From assembly GCF_000620625.1 (NCBI RefSeq), contig NZ_JIAW01000003.1:62001-126000 (forward strand): DNA of 64,000 nt, in the 5' to 3' direction. How positions within the stretch are numbered: the stretch's first letter is position 1; every line of letters begins with the position of its first letter. The position numbers were made by a program, and so were the translations under genes. Source of the DNA: Mycobacterium sp. URHB0044. Lineage in GTDB: Bacteria > Actinomycetota > Actinomycetes > Mycobacteriales > Mycobacteriaceae. Under the pieces are notes generated by a model. The model made no database searches, was not told the DNA's origin, and saw nothing but the letters and a program-made list of their open reading frames with translations. Shown here in pieces: positions 51,922 to 63,900 of the stretch.

Positions 51922-54900
51922 TCAGTCATTATTCGTCGGGCCTCGCATCGGCGGCAGCTCGGGTGGGTTCTCCGGGTCGATGCCCAATGATTCGTTGACG
52001 CTGGCGCGGCTTCGCGTGGCGCTCGCGATGATGGCTCGGTAGATCTCGTCGCCGACCCTTCCCTTGGCCCGTTGCCGCGCGACGAGGTCTTCGAAGGTCG
52101 GATTGGGTTCGTTGGCAGTGAGGTAGTCCGCGGTCTCACGGTCGGCCATCAGTGCCCGCGTCCAGGTTCGGATGGAGGCGCGCAGTTCGTAGAGTGTCCT
52201 CGCTTGTTCTTCTAGGCCGACGTCGTCTCGGACGAGTTGCTCGCTGACCTCCCGCATCCGCAGCTCGAATGTCGTGTAGACCGTGCGGGTTTCGGCGTTC
52301 GATAGCGTCCCCGTCGCGTAGTGGCTGTGGGTGGCCGCGTCGATGATGGCTTCGTAGACCGCGTCACCGGTCAATCCCTTCGTCTGGTACCTGGCGACCA
52401 GGTCCTCGAAGCTGGGGTTGCTTTCGTTGGCAGCAAGCCAATCCGCGGCGGCCCTGTTGCTCATCAGCTCGCGCGTCCAGCCGCGAAGGGAACTCCGCAG
52501 GTCCGACAGTAGCCGCGCTCGTTCGTCGACGGGCATGCCGTCACGCACCAGCTGCTCATTCAACTCGCGCAACCGAAGTTCGAAATCGGAGTACACCAGG
52601 GTGGTTTCGACGTCGGACAGGCTTCCCGGCGCAAATCGACCATGCGTTGCGGTATCGATGATCGCGTCGAATACCGCGTCGCCGCTTAGGCCCTTCGCCT
52701 CGTTTCTGGCGACGAGCTCGTCGAAGGTGAGAGTGCTTTCGTTGGCGGCGAGAACTTCGGCGGCCGTGCGGTTGCTCATCAGGTCGCGCGTCCAGGCTCG
52801 AAGCGAGTTCTTTTGTTCGAAAAGGATTCTCGCGCGCTCTTCGGCGCCCATGCCCTCGCGCTGGAGTTGTTCGTCGAGCTCGCGCATCCGCTGCTCGCCG
52901 TGGCTGTACACCGTCGTGGCCTCGACATCCGACAGGGTGCCCGGGGCGTAGTCCGGCAGGCCTAGCGGGCCAACGGGCTCGTGCGGCGCTCCCTGCACGT
53001 CGCCGATGGCGTCTGCGGCGACCAACTCGTCGGCGTTGTCTCCAAGGGCTCGCACCGGTTGGCCGCTCGCATCCAGGAATCCTGCCGCCGTCTGTGCCAC
53101 GGCGCGCTCACCCCAGTGCGGCGGCCACCCCGAACGCCCTCCGGTGCGAGCATCCACGAGATAGAGCTCGCCACCGTCATTGACCGCGAGATAGGCATGC
53201 CCCCCATGACGTGTGCCGGCCCAGCGCGACGCCAGCACCGCCGACGAACCCGAGCCCAGCTGTACCAGCCTGTCAGCCACCTCGGCGTAGGGAGCGAACT
53301 CCGCGCGGGACCCAACGGCTTCGAAGAGCCCCCGTGCCGCCACCCCGGTCGGTGAGGTTCGCGCTTCGATTCGAACGTCATGCCCGTATCTCGTCGACAA
53401 CGTCTCGGCGACGGCGTGGGCGCAGTTCTCGGCCGGCTCGACAACGGGCGGTCGATGATCCTCGACGGCCGGGCGCACGGAGGCAGGATCGTAGATTTGC
53501 GTCTGGTCGGGCAGTTTGGCGGCGCGCTGTTCCTCGAGTGCGACGCGCTCGACATGCCCAGACGCGATGCGACCGAAGTTCGCGAGCGATTCCGTTCGTA
53601 GACCGGTGCTCTTGTCGTCGAACTTGTAGTAGAAGTTGTGCATGTCGTAGTCGCCGGCCGCGGCCATCCGAAGCAGCGGGAACTCGGCCGTGATCCTCTG
53701 CGCGCCAAAGAAATCCATCGCCGGGTCGACCCCGAAACCGTCCAGGAATGTTCCTCTCGAGCCCGGCGTGTGACCCGCCTCCCAGGTGAAGGAATCAGTC
53801 GACGAGGCGGCGACGTAGACGTCGACGCCTTGACCGAACTCGCGCGCGTGGTTGATCGGGCCGGCGCCCGGCGAGCCGAACAGAATTACCGTACGGACGG
53901 TTCGGTCAAGGCGTCCGCCCGCGCCGGCATGGCCGACGACGGTCGATCCCTGGCAATGCCCGTACACGTGGTTGTTGCCGAAGTGGCTGCCGTCGGTCAC
54001 CCACGCGTCGCGGCCGGTGTTGAACGCACGGATGTCGGCATACAGGGTTTCGCCGCCGATTCTTGCCGCATCGTTGGCCACCGTGTCGTAGCCAATCCAG
54101 GTGACCGAGGCCGCTGACGCCGTCGGGTCCTCGTGCAGGACGGAGGACAGGTGGTTGAGCGCGGAGCCCATGCCTGCACCGAGCTGTTCGATCGTCATAC
54201 CCCGGCCCGGAATGTGCCAGGACACCGAGTCCGCCAGGTATGGATCAACGCCGAAGCCGACAACGGCAATTCCATTGCCATCAAACGCAGACGGGTCGAA
54301 CTTGAGCAGACGTGGGCCATCCACGCCCGCCGTCCGCGCGGCGTCGGCACCCCTGCGCAACGCATCGTCGACGCTGTTGAGGAAGTCGAGCTCCTTCTGC
54401 TTGTCGAATCCCAAGCGGAACCCGCTATCGCGCCTGAACTGCAGCTGGTCGCGGTGGCGCAGCCAGTCCGCAAGCGCGCGGGCGTTGGCGTCGTGACGGT
54501 AAGAGGGCGGGATGCCCTCGGCGTTGCCGATCTGCACGGGATGGTTCTCGACCATGGCCTGCCGCAGGTCCTCACTCAACCCCTGCCACCACGTGGCGTT
54601 CGCTTGCGCGCGCTCTACGGCCAGCTCGGCATCGCCATTCGGATGCACCAATTCCGTGACCCCCGCCGGCGGAATCCGCTGCGCCAATGCATCATTGGCT
54701 AGTTGCGCCGAGGATGGCGAAACGTCGCCATGCAGATGCTTGACGGCGAACCACCTGGTGCCGTCCATGAGCCGACGGCCGAGGTCCGGGACGTCGCGCG
54801 TGGCGATCTCCGTTAGTTGCCTGGGCTCTGGCAGATCGGACCGCTGCGGGTCCAACCGCGCGACGATGTCATCCAGTACGGCGCGAGCTCCGTCCGTCAC

Positions 54901-57900
54901 CTCGTCTCGTAGTCGCAGTGCCGATGACTTGACGCTGTCGAGTGACAGTTGCAGCCGCTGCGGGTCCCGATCCCAGGTAAAGCCGAGCCGCGCCCACACG
55001 ACGCCGCCGTTGTCCTGCGTCGCCAGGCTCATCCGATCGACACCGGATCTCTGGCAGTACTGCTCCAGTTCACCGATGAGCGACTGTGTGAAACCCTTTC
55101 GCTGCAGTGTGTCGTCCGAGATGGCGATCCATCCGATGCTGGCGATGAGATCGCCCGTGTGGTCGCGGAAGAAGTCCAGCTCGACTGTACCGATTGCCCT
55201 GTCTCCCCGCATGATCACACCGGCGAGGAAGACGTCTCCGTCGCCTTCACCCCGGAAGTTCACGCGATACGGCCCATACCCGCCGGACAGATCCGTTGCG
55301 AGTCGATCGATGTTCGTTCCGTCCCCGGCGTTGTCCAACACGTCGGGCAGCGGTTCGGCGAAACGGGTGTCGACGTTGCGCGTGGTTCGATCCTGGGCGC
55401 GATAGTCGCGTTGTTCCCGGAGAAAGACGGGGTTTTCGGCCGGTGCCGGTTGGCGAGGGCGCGGAATGTCGTCGATAGGAGTCTCGGGCGCACGTCTGGG
55501 GTCGCCGAAGTCCTTGCGCCCGAACATCCGCGCCTCGGCGGTTTGCACGACGCCTTCGGCATCGCGGGATGTCGTGATGTCCGCATACCCGAAGCGCAGG
55601 TGGACCCCGCGCCGTTCAGCGTTTGACGGATTCGCGATGTCCGACAAGCCTTCGCGTCGGGTGTACATGCCGATCTCTTCGTGGATCGCGGTGATCGCGG
55701 CGTCCACGGTGGCCGCCTCGATCCTGCCGACCACGACGGCGTCGAATCGGTCGCCGCTGGTACGCATCGGAACGACCGTCGCCCCCGTCGCCTCGATCTC
55801 GGTGCGGAAGATCTCTGTGACGGCACGGTAATGAGCGTTGGCGACTTCGGCGCGGTTCTGGACGTGCTGATTGAGTCCGGACAGATTGACCAGCTGGGCC
55901 GACACGAAGAATCCGGATCCGCCGGTTTCGGTGGTCCACCGGCGGGCCCGGTCCACTTCGCCGGTCTTGAATGCCGCACCACGCCCGTCGTAGAAGTCGG
56001 AGACCTCGTCCCTGCGAAGCGGTTCGTGCAAGGCCAGGACCGCCCCCGGATCCGCATCACGGATTCGGGCCGCCTGATCGATGAACGCGGCGCGCCTTAC
56101 GTCCTCGGGCTGCGGATACCGGACGCGGTGGCTCAGCGCGTGTCCGGGTTCGCCTTCCGTACTCGCGCGGCCCGCAACTTCGCCTTCGCTGCCCGTTGTT
56201 TCTCGGCCAGTTCGCGTTCCAGCTGCTCGATACGCCGTTGCCGCTCCTCCGGGTTCAACCCCGTCAGCCCTAGTCGCTCGTCCCTGTCCTCCTGCGACAT
56301 CTGTGCTCCTTGTCTTACTTTGGTCCACGCCGAGGTCCGCGAGGTTGAAGATGTCGCGGACGTCGAGGTCGGGCAGAACCTCGGCGTAGCCCAAATGTAG
56401 TCCGACACCGTTGTATTCCGGTTGCCCTGGATGTTTCGGATGGGGGATGTCGGCCAGGTTGTGCTCTTGAGCGTATTCCTTGACCCGAGTGCGGATCGTC
56501 GCCAGTGCCGAGTCGATGACCTCGTCGTCGATGTCCCCGACGACAACCGCGCCCAATTCGTCTCCGCCGACGCGCATCGGCACCACGTCGGCCCCCGATT
56601 CCGTCAATCCCGCACGGAAGATATCCGCCATGGCGGAGAAGTGGGCGTTGGATTCGGTTCTATCGGCCGACGCCTGATTGAGGCCACGGAGGTTGGCAAT
56701 GTCGGCCGATACGAAGAAGGCGTTGTCCATGGTTTCGGCAAGATGCTGCTGCGCGCGAACCACCTCACCCGTCTTGAATCCCGAGACCCGGCCCTCATAG
56801 AGATTGGTGACGTCGTCCAGCGGCACCGGCTGATAGACGGCTTCGGCGATCGCCTCGGGCGTCGAAGCCGTCAGATCCAACTGTCCGATCCGGTCCCAGA
56901 ACCCGGCGAGCTCCACGTCGTCCGGAGACGGATACCCACCCCCCAACGTGTCGGTACTCGCCTCCAGCTGCGCACGTGAGCCGTCCAACGGACCATCACC
57001 GTCATCCGGGTGCCCCTTGACGTCGCCGACGGTCTCGGCGGCGTACAGGTGGAGCGGACGATCAACGCCAAGCGGATGAACGGCATCGCCGTTGGCGTCG
57101 AGATATCCGACGGCAGTGCGGTACACCGCATGCTGGCCCCACGCTGGCGGCCAGCCCGTCCGCTCCCCCGTGAACGGGTCAACCAGATGGATCAAGCCGC
57201 CATCGTTGACCGCCAGGTAGGCATGTCCGCCGTACCGCCCGCCCCCATGCGCCCATCCCGACGCCAGCACCGCAGCCGAGCGCTCGCCAAGTTCGCGCAG
57301 ATTCTGCGCAACGTCGTCATAGGTGGCGAACCGGGAACTCGACCCGACCGCCTCGAACAACGCCCGCGCCGGCACCCCACTGCGTGAGGGCGCGATGCCG
57401 AGACGGACGTCGCGGCCGTACCGTGCCGACAGTTCGTCGGTGACCATCTGGGCGCAGTTGTGGCTGCTCGTTTCCGCAGCGGGATCGCCACGCAGATACT
57501 TGACGGCGTTCCACTGGGCGCCGTCCATCAGTCGACGGCCCAGGTCGGGTTCGTCTGGTGTGGCGAGTGCGGCCAGATCAATGGGATCCGGTAGATCGGA
57601 CCGCTCAGGATGCAAGCGCGCCATGACGTCGTCGAGCACCCTGGCCGCCTCGGCGCTGACCGTGCGGCGCAGGTGGTAGGCCGATGCCCTGATGTTGCGG
57701 AGCGAGGGCTCCAACCGCGCTGGATCGGGATTCCAGGTGAAGCCGCGGCGGGCCCATGCGTAGCCGCCATTCTGCGACGTCGCCAACTGGATCCGATCGA
57801 ATCCCGAGCGCTGGTAGTAGCGTTCGAACTCCGACGTGAGCGCCTTGGAGAAGCCGTTGCCGCGGAAATGCTCGTCGTCTATTGAGACCAGGATGTGGTG

Positions 57901-60900
57901 AGCGACGAGATTGCCATCGCCGTCACGCGCGAACCTCCGCATCATGGTGCCGATTTCCTGCGTTCCGCTGAAGATCACACCGTCGAAGAAGACCGCATCA
58001 GCGGAGTTCTGGGGGTAGAACTCCACCCGGTACGGCCCGTACATCCCGGAAAGATCCTCGGCGAGCTGCTGCACTCTGGCTCGGTCCCAACAGTCGTCGA
58101 CCACGTCGCCCAACGGCTCGGCGTAGCGGGTGTCGACCTGCCGGCTGGTTGGGTCTTGAGCGCGGTAATCCTCCTGTGCCCGTTGAAACTCCAAGCCTTC
58201 GCGCGGTCCCGCGACATCGCCGATCTCGTCTGCGGCACTCAGCTGCAGGACGCGGTCGTGCAACGGGTGCGTCGGATTCCCGTCCGGATCGAGGTAGCCG
58301 ACGGCGGTGCGCGCGACGGCGCCCTCGCCCCAGTAGGGCGGCCAGCCCTGTTGCCGTCCGCTGTGGGACTCGACGAGAAAGATCTCGTCGTCCACGTTGA
58401 TCGCGAGGTAGGCGTGACCGCCCTGGCGCCCGCCCGCCCACCGGGACGCGAGTACGGCCGACGAGCCGGGGCCGAGCCGTCTCAGCTCGTCGGCAACCTC
58501 GTCGTAGGTGGCGAACCGCGCATGGGACCCGATGGCTTCGAACAGGGCGCGGGCTGGCACTCCGCTCGAGGTAATGGGTTCTTCGATGCGGATTTCGCGT
58601 CCGTACATCTCCCATACTTCGTTCGCGACGAGGTGCGCGCAGTTGAGGCCGCGGAAGTGATCGGTCAGCCCACGTGCGGGCGAGGCGGCGAAGTCGCTGG
58701 GCGTCAACGCAGTCGATGCAACGGTCGGCTCGCCTAGGAGATGCTTGACCCCGAACCACTTCGTGCCGTACATCAGTTGTCGGCCCAAGTCGGGTTCGTC
58801 CGGCGTCGCCAGACTTGCCAACTCGATGGGCTCGGGCAGCCTAGGGTGGTCGGATTCCAATCGCTGCACGGTGTCCAGAAGAACCGCTTGGGCGTCCTCG
58901 CTCACCCAGTTCATCAGCCGTTGGGCTGCATCCCGCACGCTCTGCAAGGAGTGTTCGAGCTTGTCCGTGTCGGCATTCCAGGTGAAACCGCGCCGGGCCC
59001 ATACGTAGCCGCCGTCTTGCTCCGTGCTCAACTCGATGCGATCGACGCCAGAGCGCGCGTAATACGGCTCGAGTTGAGAAGACAGCGAGCGGGAGAACCC
59101 CTTGAACTTGAATCGCTCTTGGTCGATCTCCACCGAATCGTGGCGGGCGACGAGGTTGCCGTCGGCGCCACGGACGAAGGTCCGCTGCATGAAGCCGATT
59201 CCCTCATCACCGCTGAAGATGTAGCCGGCGACGATGACCTCACCTGCCCGCGATATTTCTGCCCGCCACATCTCGACGCGATAGGGGCCGTAGATGCCCG
59301 ACAGGTCGTCGGCAAGTTGACGGACTTGCTGCTGATCGAGGTTGCGGACGACGTCGGCCAGCGGCTCGGCGTAACGGGTATTGACCTCGCGGGTGGATAC
59401 GTCCTGGGCGCGGTATTCCGCTTGTGCCCGTTGGAAATCAGGGTCTTTCGCGTGGCCCTTGACGTCGCCGACGAGGTCTGCGGCATCGAGCTGCAGCTGA
59501 AGCGGAACGTCGTTGACCGGTTGGACGGGGTTGCCATCCGCGTCGAGGTAGCCGACCGCCGTGTGGGCGACTGCACCCTGACCCCAGTGCGGGGGCCAAC
59601 CGGAGCGCTGGCGGGTATGGGGGTCATAGAGCCGTATCTCGCCATCCTCATTGACCGCGAGATAGGCATGCCCGCCACGGTGCCCGCCGGCCCAACGCGA
59701 CGCGAGGACCGCCGATGCGCCGTCGCCCAGTCGATGGAGCCTGCCGGCCACGTCGTCGTACGTCGCGAACTCGGCCCTGGTGCCGACGGCTTCGAACAAG
59801 GCCCAGGCCGGCGTCCCCATCGGTGTGCGGGCGGTCGCGACACGGATGTCTCGCCCTTCGTACATCGCCGACAACTCATCGGCCACGGTGCGCGCGCAAT
59901 CCTGATCGGATCGCGACCCTCCGCCAATGCCGAACAGGCGTTTCAGCCGAGCCCCGAAACCGTTGTGTGCCTGTGGAGTCGAGGTAGTCACGTCACTCGG
60001 CAGGTACCTGACGAAGTTCACCTTGACGCCGTCGACCAGCCGCTCACCCAGATTAGGTACGCCGGGTGCGGCGAGGTCCACGATGTCGATCAGTTCGGGC
60101 AGCCGGGGGTGATCGGGGTGCAGCCGCTGCACCAACTCGTCGAGTACGGTCCTGGCCTCGGCGCTGAGCTGTGGCGACAGGTGGAGTGCGGCGTCCCTGA
60201 TCCGGTCCAGCGACTGTTGCAGTCGCGCCGGATCCGGATCCCAGGTGAATCCTCGACGGGCCCACGCGCGGGTGCCCTTGTCGTGGGATTGCAACTCGAT
60301 GCGGTCAACGCCCGAGTGCACGTAGAAGCGTTCCATTTCGGCGGTGAGCGCCTTGGAGAACCCCTGTCCACGCTGGTGGGTGAACTCGTCCTTGATCACC
60401 AAGCCGTTGTGGTAGGCGACGAGGTTGCCCTGGGAATCGCGTGCGAAACCCCGTTGTACCGTGCCGATTTCCGTGTCGCCGTGCAGGATCTTCCCGGTGA
60501 GCAGGACCTCGTTCCCGAATCGATCTACTTCATCGAATCGAATCCGGTGCGGCCCATACATCCCGGACAAGTCGTCGGCGAGCTGATTGACGCTGGCCTG
60601 TGACGGGTCATCGATGACGTCGGCCAGGGACTGCGCATAGCGGGTATCCACGTGGCGGGTGGCGGGATCCTGCGCTCGGTATTCCTCTTGCCGCCGAACG
60701 AAGTCCGGGTCGGCGGGAAGGCCTCGTACGTGTCCGACGGCGTCCGCCGCACCCAACTGCAGTGCAGTGTCGACGGTGAGAGGACTTACCGGATTGCCGT
60801 GCGCACCGAGGTACCCGACCGCGGTGCGCGACACCGCATTCTCACCCCAGTGCGGTGGCCAGGCGGATCGCTGCCGGGTATGTGGGTCGTAGAGCTGGAT

Positions 60901-63900
60901 CTCGCCACCGTCGTTGATCGCGAGGTAGGCGTGACCGCCGTTGCGCCCGCCCGCCCAGCGTGACGCCAGCACCGCGCTCGATCCGTCACCGAGCTGGATC
61001 AGCCGGTGCGCCACGTCGTCGTACGTGGCGAACTCGGCTCTGGTTCCCGCGGCTTCGAAGAGTGAACGGGCAGGTGTACCAGAGCGACTGGGCGTGCCCG
61101 CGATGCGGATGTCACGCCCGTACATCGAGGACAGTTCATCGGCGACGACGTGCGCGCAGTCGCGGTCCGAACGCCACGGCGGATTCCAGATCCGGTGATC
61201 GGACCGGTTGGCGGCGGGTTCGAGGGTGCGCCGGCCGTCGACCGTGCGGTGGGCTTCGGTGGTGACTTGATCGTGGCGGCCTGCTGCGATGCGACCGAGG
61301 TTCGCCAGCGATTCGGTGCGGACGTGTGTGCCGGTGCCGGTATCGAGGTAGTAGGCGTGATGGGTGCCGCCGGTCAGGAGTTGGTTTCTTCCCCCGGTGA
61401 ATTCAGCGGCGATGCGTTGGGCGCCAAAGTAATCCATCGCCGGGTCGACTCCGAGGCCGATCCCGAGGATGCGACCAGACGAGCCTGGGGTTCGCCCGCC
61501 CAGCGCGGTGACCAGGTCCCGCGACGACGATGCGACGAAGACGTGGTCGGCGCCGATGCCGAAATCCCCGGCGTGCCGCATCGGTCCGACACCCGGTGAG
61601 CCGACCAACGACACCGTGCTGATCTGGCCGGCCAGCCGACCCCCCTGCCCGGCATAGCCGGTGGTGGTCGAGCCGTACGAGTAGCCGAAGACGTGATTGC
61701 CGGTGAAATGGCTGCCGTCGCCTGCCAGGGTGTCGCGCGCGGCGTTGAATGCGGTGATGTCGCTGTAGAGGAGGTCGCCACCGGTGCGCGCCAGCTGGTG
61801 ACCGGCCGCGCGGAAGATGCCCATGCCACTCGGCGTGTCATAGCCAATCCAGGCGATCGATGCGGCCGACGTCGTCGGGTTCTCACTCCGCGTGGACTGC
61901 AGATGATTGAGTGCGGATTCCGTGTAGAACCCGAACAGTGAGTGGACCGTGGTCGCGACGCCGGGCACATGCCAGGACACCGAGTCCGCCGTGTAGGGAT
62001 CGTCTCCAAAGCTGAGGACGGCACGTCCGTCTCCGCCGAACTCCGCTGGATCGAAGGCCAGCAAGACCGGCCCGTCCACGCCGACTCGGGCCGCATCGGC
62101 ACCCGCCTTGCGCAATGCGAGGTCGAGTCGGTTCACCTGCTGCAGGAACTTGCGGTCGGCTCGGCTCGGCCGCGCACCGTCGTCGATCCTGGCTTGCACC
62201 TGATCGGCTCGGTCTCGAAGCTGCTGCAGCACGCGATGATTGGCCGTGTGCCGATCGGCGGCTGGTATGCCCTCGGCGTTGCCGATGTGCTGCGGATGGG
62301 TCTCGATCAGGGCTGTGCGCTGCTCGGACGTCAGCGCGTTCCACCAGGTGGCGTTGTTGCGCGCCCGCGCACGCGCCTCCTCCATCGGCCCCAGCGGATT
62401 GCGCAACTCGTCGGGCCGCACGGGCGGTATCCGCTGCGCCAAGGCGGATTCCGCCACCTGTGCGGTATCGGCAGCGGTAACCTCGACCGGTACATCAGTA
62501 GTGGGCGCGGTCTTTTCACGAGCGGGCACATGCTCGCCGTGCACCATGTCGCCGGTTCGGCCCGGATGATCGGTGGCGATCCAACCCACTCCGAGATCAC
62601 GGGCGAATTGGACGTCGCTCTCGTCGTTGACGGTCCAGCAGTAGGTGGTAAGTCCTTGGCGCGCTGCGATGTCGACGAGTTCGGGTTGCGCGCGCAAGGT
62701 CTTGATCGACGGGCCGATGGCGGTGGCGCCGACGGTGGCGGCGAGGTGGTGGGCCGTCGACCCCAGCAGCACGGTCGGCAGGTCCGGCGCAGCGCGGTGC
62801 ACCCGCCAGATGGCATCCGGGTAGAACGAGATCACCGCCACCCGAGATTGGTCCGGTGTCGTCGGAGTGGCGAGACCGTGGCGGTCCAGCAGCGCCACCA
62901 ATTCGCGTTCCAGTCGGCCGCCGTGCTCCTTGGCCTCGATGAACAGGGTGACCGGCCTGTCGTGTTCGGTGACCAGTTGCAGCAGTTGATCGAGCGTCAG
63001 TATCCCGGTGTCGCCCTCGGCATCTCCGAGCTCGTGGCTGGGGTGCTGGCTGCCGAAGTCGTACTGCTGCAGCTCCGCCAGTGTCATGTCGCCGACACGT
63101 CCGGTGCCGTTCGACGTCCGATCGATCCGCTTGTCGTGGATGCAGACCAGGTGGCCGTCCTTGGTGAGCCGGATGTCGGTCTCTAGACCGTCGGCGCCCT
63201 GCCGCAGTGCTTCCCGGTATGCGGCCAATGTCTGCTCGGGGAATTCGTGCGAGGCGCCGCGGTGTGCCACCACCATGCTGCCCGCTTCGCGGGGCACCCA
63301 GAGAGGACGACTGGTTTCTGCGGTGGACGAGGACGCATCGGTGTGTACCCGGTTGCCGGTGAAGGGTCTGCCGTCAGTGGCGGGACTGAGGGCGTCACGG
63401 GCGGCATGGAAGGCCGCGAGATCGCTGTGCAGGGCGAGCCGGGGCTTCGACGTTTCGTCGCCAACCCAGACGACTGCGGATGCGGACGACGTGTGCTGCA
63501 GCGTGGACTGGAGTTGGTCGAGCGCGGGACGGACGACGGTCCCCAATCGGTCGACCGACTGGCGTGCCGTGTGCCATGACACGTTGTCCGCGTGGTATGG
63601 GTCGGCTCCGAAGCTGAGAACGGCGCGGCCGTTGCCGCCGAACTCGGATGGATCGAGGGCCAACAACAGCGGCGGGTCGAGTCCTGCCCTGGCGGCGTCT
63701 GCTTCTGCCATGCGGACCGCCAGGTCGACGTCGTTCACGCGGGCCAGGAGCTTGCGTTCGGTACCGTTCGCGTGCCCGAATTCGTCGATCTTGGTCTGCA
63801 CCTTGTCGGCACGGTCCCGGAGTTCCTGTAGGAAGGCACGATTCGCGGTGTCGCGATCGACGGCCGGAATACCCTCGGCGTTGCCAATCCGGTAGGCGTG

